Positions 1 through 64,000 of a DNA stretch of 64,000 nt are shown here, in pieces (within the stretch, counting starts at the first letter, position 1; the number at the start of each line of letters is the position of its first letter). Source of the DNA: Cacajao melanocephalus (lineage: Eukaryota; Chordata; Mammalia; Primates; Pitheciidae); contig CAUYLG010052012.1 of assembly GCA_963573385.1 (NCBI GenBank), positions 1 through 64,000 of the forward strand, written 5' to 3'. The translations under genes and the position numbers were made by a program. The notes beneath the pieces are model-generated. The model searched no databases, was not told the DNA's origin, and worked only from the letters and a program-made list of their open reading frames with translations.

Positions 1-118
1 AGAGATGGGATTTCTCTATATTACCCAGGCTGATCTCAAACCACTGGGCTCAAATGATCTGCCCACCTCGGCCTCCCAAAGTGCTGGGATTACAGGAGTG
101 GTCAACTGTGCCTGGCCA
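1..118 (-). repeat. Antisense Alu fragment (left-arm part)
   Basis: Reads as the reverse complement of an Alu left arm, with the typical 'cctcggcctcccaaag' and 'gctgggattacagg' blocks and ending in 'cctggcc', the inverted Alu start. It is truncated by the window edge and sits in a SPATA20 intron. Divergence suggests an older Alu subfamily. Confidence 0.85.
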
Positions 119-262
119 GTTTTTTTTTTTTTTTTTTTAAAGAAAAGAGATGTGGTCTTACTGTGTTCCCCAGGCTAGTCTCAACCTACTAGGCCCAGGT
201 GATCCTCCCGCCTCAGCTTCCCAAGTGCTGGGACTACAGGCGTGAGCCACCATGCCTGGCTG
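119..262 (-). repeat. Antisense Alu monomer (FLAM/AluJ-like)
   Basis: A T-run (the inverted A-tail) is followed by one Alu-like arm containing 'ccccaggctagtctc', 'gcctcagcttcccaag' and 'gggactacaggcgtgag', then stops. This fits a free left monomer or a truncated old Alu in antisense orientation, next to the preceding fragment. The two together may be one rearranged insertion. Confidence 0.7.
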
Positions 263-806
263 GCAAGGAGGTTTGAAGCGGATTGTGGCCTGCTCTGGCG
301 TGGGTTTAAGGTTACTCTGACCACTGGTGGAGAGAAGGTGGGTGGGGGAAACAGGTGGCCAGTTAGGAAGCCGTTAGTCATGCTCAGCCCAGGCAGGCAC
401 CGGTGAAGGCTCAGGCCATGTGGAAGCATGAGATGGGGACACATGGTGGGACTTGGATCTCTTCTGGCTGCAGCCCTGGCAAGACTCATAGGTGGATTAG
501 AAGTGGAGGGAGAGGGAGAGGAAGGAGACAGGATGATGCCACTCAAGCTTGAGCAGCTGGGTGGCTGGACAGAGGTATCAGCAGTGAGGAGGGAGCCTGG
601 AGACTGACAATTGAGGCGAGGACAGACGACATGGAGGTTGTCATAAAAAGAGAGCAGCATCCACACTCAGAACGGGGAACGGCGGGATGGCCAGGGCCTT
701 TTCTCTGTCCCATCCCCCACGAGGCCCTGGATACGGTCCTGGGACAGGGTCCTGGCACTCAGTGACCTGCCCTTACCCGTACTCCCTGCTTCCCTATGTG
801 CTGCAG
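263..806 (+). other. SPATA20: SPATA20 intron sequence
   Basis: Between the Alu-related block and the first recognisable SPATA20 exon I see no exon-like reading frame with plausible splice sites. The sequence ends in a pyrimidine-rich tract and 'gtgctgcag', the acceptor of the exon starting at 807. Confidence 0.6.
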
Positions 807-1006
807 ACCAGGATGGCGCAGAGCCCAGCGCCAATTCTGTGTCAGCCCACAACCTGCTCCGGCTGCACGGCTTCACGGGTCACAAGGACTGGATGGACAA
901 GTGTGTGTGCCTATTGACCGCCTTCTCTGAGCGCATGCGCCGTGTCCCGGTGGCATTGCCCGAGATGGTCCGTGCCCTCTCAGCCCAGCAGCAGACCCTC
1001 AAGCAG
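807..1006 (+). CDS. SPATA20: SPATA20 third-from-last coding exon
   Basis: Acceptor 'gtgctgcag' precedes 807 and donor 'gtggggg' follows 1006. The 200-nt exon opens with two bases of a split codon and reads through 66 codons covering NLLRLHGFTG, KDWMDKCVCLL and EMVRALSAQQQTLKQ. It belongs to the C-terminal barrel-like region. The following 778-nt intron is filled with GT-rich sequence. Confidence 0.9.
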
Positions 1007-1582
1007 GTGGGGGGTGAGGGCACCTGGGTTGAAACCTCGGGTAGGAGGGAAGCTGAGGCTGTGACGGCAGATGGGAACAGGGGATGGGGTTCCTGGGCTG
1101 TCCCCAGAGCTCAGGTCTGTGTGTGCGCATGTGCGTGGAGGTGCCTGTCGGGGAGGCAGAAGTTCATATGAGTCTCTGGTGGCTGGTGAAGTGTTTCTCT
1201 GTATGTCTTGGTGTCAGTGTAATCGCTTCTGTTTGCTCTATTATTGGTGTGTGTGTACATCGGGTGTGTGTGACCCTGGAGGTGTATGTCTGTGCACTTG
1301 CCTTTGAGGGGGGTGCTGGTGTGAGTGTTCGTCATGTGTGTTTGTCTGTCTGCGTGTGGATCCCCCGTCTGCAGGTTTGCCTCTGTGTCTGCCTGCGTGC
1401 GTGTGTGTCTGGTGTTTGTGTGTGTGGTATCTGCCTCTGTGTGGGCATCTGCTGTGTGTGTGTGTGACTACTGCATGTGTCTCTGGATGGATCTTTGTGT
1501 GCTCCGGGTCTTCTGGGTGTGTGTCTCCCCGTGTTTGTATCTGTACCACTGTGTATATGTATGACATTGCCACTTTGGTATT

Positions 1583-1621
<39 letters not shown>

Positions 1622-2216
1622 TTTCCCACTTGCCAAGCATTAACTCATCCTGGCAGCTGAGATGAGTCCCTGTTCTTTCTTAGGACTACAGGGTGGGGTG
1701 AAGGGAGGATGGGGAAGCCCTGGTGGTCTAGGGCTCAGCCGCTCCCTCCCCTGACTAACGGAGTGACCTTTCTATTGCGGTCAGATCGTGATCTGTGGAG
1801 ACCGCCAGGCCAAGGACACCAAGGCTCTGGTGCAGTGCGTCCACTCTGTCTACATTCCTAACAAGGTACCCGTCCCTGTGAGCCCCACTCACCACCTCCC
1901 CAGAGCTGCCCCCTCCCATCCTCAGCTCCTCAACATCTCCTTCCCCTCAGAAGGTTGGGAAGAGGGAACTTCCCAGTGGGCCTTGCCAATGGGCAAGAGG
2001 GAGAGTCACCCGCAGGTGACTCTCCCTGCTCTGCTGCTGCCCTAGGTGCTGATTCTGGCCGATGGGGATCCCTCGAGCTTCCTGTCCCGCCAGCTGCCTT
2101 TCCTGAGTACCCTCCGACGGCTGGAAGACCAGGCCACAGCATATGTGTGTGAGAATCAAGCTTGTTCGATGCCCATCACTGATCCCTGTGAATTACGAAA
2201 ACTGCTACATCCGTGA
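807..2216 (+). CDS. SPATA20: SPATA20, C-terminal part (last three coding exons)
   Basis: Spermatogenesis-associated protein 20 is a conserved protein with an N-terminal thioredoxin-like (DUF255) domain and a C-terminal alpha/alpha-barrel region resembling N-acylglucosamine 2-epimerases. Its biochemical role is poorly defined. Only the C-terminus lies here, in three exons: 807-1006, 1785-1865 and 2046-2216. Joined in frame they encode about 149 residues, beginning around DQDGAEPSANS and ending ELRKLLHP before a TGA at 2214-2216. The first exon starts with two bases completing a codon; the other junctions are phase 0. All four visible splice junctions are canonical GT-AG. The thioredoxin part is upstream of the window. 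I recognised the protein from the NLLRLHGFTGHKDWMDK and VICGDRQAKDTKAL stretches. The gene is co-directional with CACNA1G, with about 4.5 kb between its poly(A) site and the CACNA1G promoter. Confidence 0.92.
1040..1620 (+). repeat. GT-rich region ending in a (GT)n microsatellite
   Basis: Most of this SPATA20 intron is degenerate GT/TG-rich sequence, ending in an almost uninterrupted (GT)n run at about 1585-1618. It explains the valine/cysteine-rich and threonine/histidine-rich open frames here, which are low-complexity artefacts. Confidence 0.85.
1785..1865 (+). CDS. SPATA20: SPATA20 penultimate coding exon
   Basis: An 81-nt, 27-codon exon with phase 0 at both ends, encoding IVICGDRQAKD through HSVYIPNK. 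The acceptor is 'gcggtcag' and the donor 'gtacccg'. The following intron is only 180 nt. Confidence 0.92.
2046..2216 (+). CDS. SPATA20: SPATA20 last coding exon
   Basis: Begins after acceptor 'ctgccctag' with VLILADGDPSSF and ends KLLHP then TGA at 2214-2216. It encodes 56 residues of the C-terminus. There is no further intron before the 3' UTR. Confidence 0.93.
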   Translation: MLILADGDPSSFLSRQLPFLSTLRRLEDQATAYVCENQACSMPITDPCELRKLLHP

Positions 2217-2378
2217 CTGCCCTGACCCCCTTGGGCTGGGGCAGAAGGTGGAGCTTCCCAGCTCACTAGAGACTCAGGCCCTGCAGGGCCCTGTAGAACC
2301 TGTGGCCATCCCTGAGACCTTGCCACCAGGTGACCTCGGCCATACTCACTGCCCCCCTTGGGCGCCCACTCACCCTAG

Positions 2379-2384
2379 AATAAA
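2379..2384 (+). terminator. SPATA20: Poly(A) signal AATAAA, proximal
   Basis: Canonical hexamer 163 nt after the SPATA20 stop codon, followed by 'cagtgtcccgtggta', a plausible cleavage region with a moderate GT-rich downstream element. It is probably the main site, giving a short 3' UTR. Confidence 0.7.
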
Positions 2385-2594
2385 CTTAACAGTGTCCCGT
2401 GGTAACCTCAGGGTCTCAGCTTTCTGGGAACCAGTAGCTCAGGGTCCCTTCCTCTGGGAGCCCACCTGACCCCTCTGCCTTCTCCCATTTCTCCTTCATC
2501 TTCCAGGGGTCAGCAGACTGACCCTGCCCCATCCATGGTCATTGCAGCCTGAATGAATTTAGTCCCTTGAACTGAGGTTAGGGGACTAAAACCA

Positions 2595-2600
2595 AATAAA
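2595..2600 (+). terminator. SPATA20: Poly(A) signal AATAAA, distal
   Basis: Second canonical hexamer, followed at once by a strongly G/U-rich stretch (2611-2630), an excellent downstream element. It may be an alternative or back-up site for SPATA20. Confidence 0.55.
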
Positions 2601-2620
2601 GATGCTCAGTGGTGGGCATG

Positions 2621-5249
2621 GGGGTGTGGACTGGCCCAGGAGGGAGAAAGCCCAATCGTTGCCCTCAGAAGAGGTTAAGAAGGGAACCTGCCCACCCCTC
2701 CCATTGTCTTCTTGTGTTGAGCTGGAAAAGGGACAGAGATGCTTTATATGAACTTTTATATTTCACAGAATGGTGACTTTGCATATGCCCTGGTGCACTG
2801 TGGGAACTGATATTGTCAGGACTAAGACATTTCTTTTGGGGTATCCATCTAGCCCCAGCCTCGAAAGGATGGAAGCAAGGCCTCCTTGCAGGAGGTCATA
2901 CTGTCCATTCGTCTGCTTTCATACAAGCTGGTCCAAGGAAAGAGTTCTCTTTCATTGGGAGCATCTATTGCATTAGAAGTCCTTCCCCAAATCTATCTGA
3001 GTCCTTCTTGCTGCAGAGAAAGACTTCCTGTGACCTCATCCTTTTCCTTAAATGTTGGGAGATGCCCCTAAGCCCGGTCCTTGGCACATACAACTTCTCA
3101 GGCTCCAGAAACCCCATGTAGCTTCCGTGGGTTGAGGGGTGGGGACTGGGACACATGGTTTGGGAAAGGCAGGTGCAGAGATGGGGCTGACGGGGGTGGG
3201 GGAAGCAGGGGGAGGAACTGTCCCTCTGAGCCCTTTGGGACTCTGCTGAGCCAGGCATCCTCATAGCCCCCCAGCTAAGCAACTAGACAAGAAGGCCTTC
3301 ATGGGGCCACCGCTTGTGAAGGATGTCAGCAGTGGGGAGGAGTGAAGCCGGAAGGAACCGGGAGACTGGATGGAGTTGCTCCCTGCACACGGTCACACAC
3401 AGCCACACATGGTCACTGGGACCAGAGTCAGCTCTGTCTGGGCAGCCAGGCCCTCAGTGCAAGCCACCGGCCCATCTGGAGGGGATTAGTGCTCCGGCCA
3501 ACAAGGTCAGCTGGCCCCTTTCTAGCTGGAGCCCACTCAACCTTGCCAGGAAGTGAGAGAACTGGACAAGTGGAGCCTGGCCTGGGGAGGTGGCAGGGAG
3601 GGAGGATGGAGCATGGTGAAGCACAGGTGGCCTTTTTGGCAGCCCCAGCCCTGGCTTTGGAACAGTCTGGGCAGCATGCCAAGCCCTCTTGCCACTGTCG
3701 TCCCATTGACCCTCATGAATGAGTTGGCGAGGCAGGTACCTTCAAGCTCTTATGGATAGATACTCAAGGCCCAGAGAGGGTAAGAGACTGGCCTTTGACC
3801 CCTCAGCACTTCTGGTTCTCTCTGGGGTCTTCAGGGTACAATAAAGACCCCTAAGGCTTCCTCTTTTCACGAGAGGTCCAGGCACCACTGTGGAGGAGGT
3901 TGCCCTTGGTGTCATCTGTCCCTGCAGCGAGTCTGCTCGGCAGCTCCTCTCTCCCTCCTGGGATGAGATGTGCACACGATGATGGGATTCTGTAAATGGG
4001 TTCGGAAGAAGGAGTTACCTCCTTAAAAGGGTTAGTTCTCCCAGGAGTGCTCGAATTTCTGAAGAGGGCAGGGTCCCACATAAATCTCGCTCAGATGCAG
4101 GATTAAGAGTTCCTGCAGCGTCCCTTCCCCTTTGCTGGTCCCTCTTGGGTGTGCATTGGTTCTACCAGCAGAACAGCTGTGGGCCAGGGTCACTGGAGAC
4201 AGGGCCATACTGTTTGGGCAGTCACTTAGGTAACTTCATCTTTCTGAGCACCCCCTTCCTTATCTGAAAAGTGGGGGGCCACCCACCCAGTTCTCAGGGC
4301 TGTTAAGGTAACTAAATGGGAATAATGGTTGTATCATCCCTGAGCAAAGGGTATCACAGATGGGAAGATTATCTCAGCTCCGCAGGGAGCCAGATGGGCT
4401 GTGAAGGAGGGGTAAAAGCGGGGCTGCAGGGGCTGGCTGAGCACAGTGTATATGGGGGGTTCTTCCTCAAACCCAGAAAAGCTCTTAGACTGTTAGGCTA
4501 AGCACCTTTGTTGGGAAACTGAGGCCCAAATAAAGGAATTTCTTGTCCCTTTGTTTCCCTTTCCCTGCCTGAAGTCATTCATTCACCTAACAACTTTGTG
4601 CCCGACACTACACAGGGCCCTAGTGAGCAAAATGAACATAGCCCCTCTGGGAACACAGAGCCTAGATGGGGAGACAATCATTTCATTACTGCAAACACAA
4701 ACATATAATCCCAGCCTGGGCTAAGTGCTGTGAAGTTCCAGACTTATGTCTGGCTCAGTGCTGTATCCTGAGCACCTTGGCACTTAAGAGGCATTGAAAT
4801 ACTTGCTGGAAAGAAGGCCACTCTGAGGAGGTGATGTCAGAGCTGAGGCTTGGAGGGCTGGAATTAAGTAAAGATGGTTTCAGGTCTTCCTTTGCCTTCC
4901 CTGTGGGTCCTGCCTCTGCCTGCTCTCCAGCATTCAAGCTAAGGGTAAGCATCTCCGACTAGCCATCAGCCCCAACATTCCCAGTACAGGGATCAGATCC
5001 CTTCTTGTGGGGCCAGTCTTTCCTAGGTCCTGAACCCAGGGAAGTACACGTGGATCTCGATTTATCCAGATGGTGCTTTTGTGCCTGCCCTCCTTTCGGT
5101 CATGTTCTAGAACAGAGTTCAGCCCACAGTCCAGGGGTGGTGGGGATGATGGATGGGGTATGGTGTCTGCTGACCACCAGGGGACCTGATCATTGGGCTG
5201 GGCCAGTCTCTCTGGCCTCATTTTCCCCTCTGCAAAGGAGTGATGAGTG
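2621..5249. other. Intergenic region SPATA20-CACNA1G
   Basis: No exon, RNA gene or intact mobile element could be supported. Parts of 4560-4880 resemble old dispersed repeats (MIR/DNA-transposon remains). A CTCF-core-like CCACCAGGGGAC occurs at 5175-5186. In human, an antisense lncRNA (CACNA1G-AS1) starts near the CACNA1G promoter and runs through part of this region, but I cannot define its exons here. Confidence 0.55.
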
Positions 5250-5358
5250 TCCCTACTTCTCGCGCCAGCCCCGGGACCTCTACCCTGGCGGGAAGGGCAG
5301 GCCGACCCGGCAAACTGCCGACTCACGGGAGGGAAGAAGGTGTCAGACGCGCGGAGCA

Positions 5359-5369
5359 ACCATAAATAG
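5359..5369 (+). promoter_or_regulatory. CArG/MEF2/TATA-like element
   Basis: ACCATAAATAG lies in a GC-rich island. CCATAAATAG is one base from the SRF CArG consensus, and its reverse complement resembles a MEF2 site. It could also act as a TATA-like element on either strand. No transcript start is visible, so this is motif evidence only. Confidence 0.3.
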
Positions 5370-5476
5370 CCCCCCTCTCCCAGAAGACGGCACGGAGTTC
5401 AAGGCTCTGGCGCCGCATACTCAGAATGAGAGCAGAGACTCCCGCCAGGAAAAAAAGGCACTTAGGGGATCTGCTC

Positions 5477-5519
5477 ATTAGCATGAAATGCAAATGAGCC
5501 CGCCCGGCCTCATTTGCAC
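5477..5519. promoter_or_regulatory. POU/octamer cluster with 10-bp inverted repeat
   Basis: Three octamer-type motifs lie within 43 bp: ATTAGCAT (5477-5484), a perfect ATGCAAAT (5488-5495) and ATTTGCAC (5512-5519). The last two sit in a perfect inverted repeat with arms TGCAAATGAG (5489-5498) and CTCATTTGCA (5509-5518) around a 10-nt GC-rich spacer. The cluster is about 1.7 kb upstream of the presumed CACNA1G start. Confidence 0.5.
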
Positions 5520-6022
5520 AACTCGGTGCGTGGATTCGGCGAAAGGGCAACCAGGGAGACGACCGCGCAGCAGCCACTCTGCCACTTCCCCCATCCCTCC
5601 CCCCATCGGCCGGGGCGGGAGCTGAGACGACCCAAACCCCCTGCGGCGGCGGGAGGTGCGCGGGGCTGCGTGGGTGGCGCAGCCTTAGGAGAGTGAACAA
5701 CGCCCAGGAGTGGGGGGTGAGGGGTAGTGATGCAGGTCCGCCCATCCCTCCGCTTCTCCGCAGTGGCGTAAGCGCCCCAAAATCTCCGGAGAGGGAGCTG
5801 ACTGACCCACCAGGTTCCGCCGTGTCTACCTCTCGAAGATGTTGGGGAAGCGCTTCCCGGCGTCGAATCCTCGATGTTCCCCACTCCACCGGCGCCCAGC
5901 ATACCCGCGGCGCTCCGCTCCCGGGTACCCACAGCTTTCTGGAGTGGCGCAGGCGGCAGGAGAGAGCTAGAGCCGACTGAGCCCCAGAACTCGGGGAGGT
6001 AGGCGGGGCAAGGGCCGGGGTC

Positions 6023-6044
6023 TGCGCGTGCGTGTGCGCGCGTG
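6023..6044. repeat. Alternating CG/TG tract, Z-DNA prone
   Basis: Twenty-two bases of unbroken pyrimidine-purine alternation, mostly CG and TG dinucleotides, inside the CpG island. This is the sequence type that most readily forms left-handed DNA under negative supercoiling. Confidence 0.6.
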
Positions 6045-6932
6045 GAAAGCACAAACCCACGAGGATCCACTGCCGGTAGGGTGGAGGTGAGCGAAGGCGG
6101 CAGGCCCGCTAAGTTCCAGTTCCGCGGACACTCTTTCCCTAAGCCACATTGGGACTTAAGAGAAACTGAGGCACGAAGTTGGGAGATGGCGCTGGTGGGG
6201 ACTTTGAAGGTCGAGTCGATAAAGCCCAGCTCTGTGCTTCTGCCCCTCCCACACACTCGAGACCCCCACAGGTTTCTTCTTAGGGGTCCTCGCTCTGCTC
6301 CATAGCCACTCCTGGGGATCCGGGCTCTGCAGTCCAGCGCGATCTGCCTCAGGCCACGTGTTTCAGCACGAAGCCCCTGCATGGAATCCACGCCCTTCGA
6401 AACGTCCCTAGGGGCAAGGGGATGAAGCTCAGGAGCGTCAACCTGAGGTCGGGTCCAGCGAGTTAGGGTTACGAGGTCAGGGTCAAAGTCTCAGAATTGG
6501 ACTTGGGAGCACTACCAATAAACCCAAGAGATTGGTGGAGGCCACGCCCAGACCATGCCTACCCCAGCTTTTCCCGAGCTCCGCCCGTTTCTCCAAGACC
6601 GGCCCCCTCTAGCCTGAAGCCCCACCCCTGGGACATCCAGCTCCGCTCTTTCCCTTCCCCAGTCCCGCAGCCAGGCTCAACTCCAGGGTGGGAGATTAAC
6701 CAAGTGGAGACCAGGGAGGCTCTGAGACTCTGGTCACAACCCTCACTCCCGTGCCGCCGGCCTCCTTTCTTCCCCAGGCCCGCCCAGAGCTGAGCTCCGC
6801 CCTCAGGCTGCGGCGCAAATCAGGGGTCGTGGACAAAGGATGCCTGGGGCCTGCGGCGCCAAGCCAGGACCCCGCGCCGAATACTCTTGATTCTTCGGGC
6901 TCCCTCCAAGGGAGTCCCAAAGACCCCAACGG

Positions 6933-7170
6933 CCAATAGGAAAGTGGGTTCGGTCAGGGCAGCAGTCTGATTGGCTCCAGCCTTCGGGAGCGGACCCAGG
7001 GGCAAGGGGAGGGGAGGGGGCGGTCCTGGGTTTTGGGGTGGGAATCAGATTCCAGCTGTGGTTCCCTCCCGGCGCTCCCGCCCGCACTGCCACGGCGGCC
7101 GGCCAATGGGCGCGCGGCTCGGGACCGGCGGCGTGCGGCGATTGGCTGCGGGGCTGGCTGGGGGCGGGGC
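6933..7170 (+). promoter_or_regulatory. CACNA1G: CACNA1G core promoter: four CCAAT boxes and GC box
   Basis: Four NF-Y-type CCAAT boxes occur at 6933-6937 (+), 6970-6974 (-), 7103-7107 (+) and 7141-7145 (-). A perfect GC box, GGGGCGGGGC, follows at 7161-7170. No TATA box is present near the expected start, so this looks like a TATA-less, CCAAT/Sp1 promoter typical of CpG islands. Transcription probably starts a little downstream, around 7180-7250. The location relative to the 5' UTR and start codon supports the assignment; the start site itself is inferred. Confidence 0.65.
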
Positions 7171-7498
7171 CGAGGCTTGAAGTTGGAGTGAGGGATCCAG
7201 CTGTGGTGTGCGCCGGGCTCCTCGCCGCCGCTTTCGCTCGCTCGCTCCGCGTCTCGGCCGGAGGAGGAGGCAGTGGCGCCGGCGACAGCTACGGCAGCGG
7301 CAGCCACCGCGGCGGCTGCGGCGGCGGCAGCATCTCCGCCTCCACTCTCGCCCGGGACGGCCCCCAGCCGTCTCCCCGCCCCTCCCGGACCGTGAGCCCG
7401 CCGCGGGGCGGGGGAAGAAGCCGCCCCCACCCCCTCCAAGCCCACCCCTAAAGAGATCCCTCCTCCCCTCCCCCGCCGCCTGGCGCGGAGCCGGGACG

Positions 7499-7513
7499 AT
7501 GCTGACCCCTTAG
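7499..7513 (+). other. Upstream ORF 1 (4 codons)
   Basis: ATG CTG ACC CCT TAG in the leader. Such minimal uORFs can reduce ribosome flow to the main start. Translation is not shown by sequence alone. Confidence 0.5.
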
Positions 7514-7780
7514 ATCCGGCTCCAGCTGCGGCGCGGGAAGAGGGGGCGCCCCTCCCCGGACCCCCGCCCTCCGCCGCTGCCCCCCTTCTCTCTCGCCCTC
7601 TCGGGGCCGCTTCGCCGAAGGTAGCGCCAAATCGGGCAACCGGAGCCTGGGCGCGAAGCGAAGAAGCCGGAACAAAGTGAGGGGGAGCCAGCCGGCTGGC
7701 CCGGGGAGCCCCAGGGGCGCAGGGGAAGCGGGACTCGCGCCGGGCGGGGTTTCCCTGCGCCCCGGCGCTCCGCGGACAGC

Positions 7781-7888
7781 ATGCCCCTGCGGGCAGGGGG
7801 AGCTGGGCTGAACTGGCCCTCCCGGGGACTCAGCTTGCGCCCTAGAGCCCCCCAGATGCGCCCTTGCCGGGGCCCCCGGGTTGCGTGA
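7781..7888 (+). other. Upstream ORF 2 (35 codons)
   Basis: Opens at ATG 7781 and closes at TGA 7886-7888, 67 nt before the CACNA1G start codon and out of frame with it. A second ATG in the same frame lies at 7855. It is Arg/Gly/Pro-rich and encodes nothing recognisable. Its likely relevance is control of CACNA1G translation. Confidence 0.5.
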
Positions 7889-7955
7889 GGACACCTCCTC
7901 CGAGGGGCGCCGCTTGCCCCTCTCCAGACCGCCCGGGGCCCCGGCTGGCCAGAGG

Positions 7956-63596
<55,641 letters not shown>

Positions 63597-64000
63597 GTAA
63601 CGGAGAAGGGGGGCGGGGTCATGGGGGCTTGGGTGGTGGTAGAAAGGGATGAGTCTCTTGGGGAAACACCCAGGAAGACCTAGTGTCTAAAGACCTTTCT
63701 TAACTCCTGAGGTCCAGCCCCCACTCTATGGCTGATGTAGGGGACTAGGGACCATTCAGGACCAGGAGATGGGAAGGAATGGAGAGAATTTGACAAGGCA
63801 GGGCCTGGGGGATGCTGGCAGCTAGAAATCAGTGTGACCTAGCCTGGGGCTTAAGAGCACAGAGCCTGGAACCAGACTGCCTGAACTGGATTTGAATTCT
63901 GGTTTCACCACTTAGTAGCTGGTGGCCTTGGGTAAGTTACTTAACTGGTCTGTGCAAGTTTCCTCATTTGTAAAATGAGAGAAAATAACAGTATCTACAT
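63597..64000 (+). other. CACNA1G: CACNA1G intron 28, start
   Basis: Incomplete intron. From about 63845 it is a sense MIR ('gagcctggaaccagactgcct', 'ggtttcaccacttagtagc', 'ttcctcatttgtaaaatg') cut by the window edge. Confidence 0.8.
63845..64000 (+). repeat. MIR SINE fragment
   Basis: Standard MIR word order in sense orientation, truncated by the window end. Confidence 0.8.

Larger units (their letters stand above)
2217..2620 (+). other. SPATA20: SPATA20 3' UTR (approximate)
   Basis: Follows the TGA directly. Its 3' limit depends on which of two AATAAA signals is used, at 2379-2384 or 2595-2600. No further open frame related to SPATA20 is present. Confidence 0.7.
7190..7955 (+). other. CACNA1G: CACNA1G 5' UTR (approximate start)
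   Basis: GC-rich leader running without a splice signal into the start codon at 7956. It contains GGC/GCC-type triplet repeats (about 7280-7335) and two upstream ORFs. The 5' end is inferred from promoter elements and could be off by 100 bases or more. Confidence 0.6.

Noticed and set aside
1084..1643. Val/Cys-rich and Thr/His-rich open frames
   Set aside because: They are translations of the GT-rich repeat in a SPATA20 intron.
5323..6391. Two long minus-strand open frames of 245 and 293 codons in the CpG region
   Set aside because: Stop codons are rare in GC-rich DNA. No recognisable domain, Kozak context or splice pattern supports them, and composition explains their length.

Overview
This is vertebrate nuclear DNA. 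It carries large spliced genes, Alu, L1, MIR, L2 and hAT-derived repeats, CA/GT microsatellites and a CpG island. Alu elements restrict it to primates. The window holds the 3' end of SPATA20 followed, in the same orientation, by about the first two thirds of CACNA1G, which encodes the low-voltage-activated (T-type) calcium channel alpha-1 subunit Cav3.1. This gene order matches human 17q21.33. Several deduced Cav3.1 residues differ from the human protein as I remember it, so I lean towards a non-human simian rather than a human reference.

Layout. Positions 1-806 are a SPATA20 intron with Alu-related sequence. The last three SPATA20 coding exons lie at 807-1006, 1785-1865 and 2046-2216, followed by a 3' UTR with AATAAA signals at 2379 and 2595. 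Positions 2620-5250 are intergenic, with no gene that I can support. From about 5250 to 8330 there is a CpG-rich region. It contains a POU/octamer cluster, a Z-DNA-prone tract, four NF-Y CCAAT boxes and a GC box just upstream of the presumed CACNA1G start, then a 5' UTR with two upstream ORFs. The CACNA1G start codon is at 7956. I placed 28 coding exons from there to 63596. They join without any frame break and encode about 1,674 residues, from the N-terminus to repeat IV S2. The rest of repeat IV and the C-terminal tail lie beyond the window.

The encoded protein has three complete six-helix repeats and the start of a fourth. The pore residues visible are Glu354, Glu923 and Asp1486, the first three of the T-type EEDD selectivity ring. 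Long cytoplasmic loops carry a histidine run (I-II) and an acidic Ser/Arg-rich tract (II-III). Alternative splicing is visible directly in the sequence: exon 14 is a symmetric cassette, exon 25 has two frame-compatible donors 21 nt apart, and exon 26 is a symmetric 54-nt cassette.

The most notable less-expected structures are these. Intron 1 is a textbook U12-type AT-AC intron. Inside it lies a decayed array, with a 45-bp period, in which each unit carries an RFX X-box-like motif. Intron 9 holds a roughly 200-bp direct duplication about 96% identical. Several AT-rich homeobox-motif islands in introns 13, 14 and 26 look like candidate conserved enhancers. I found no wholly new gene system.
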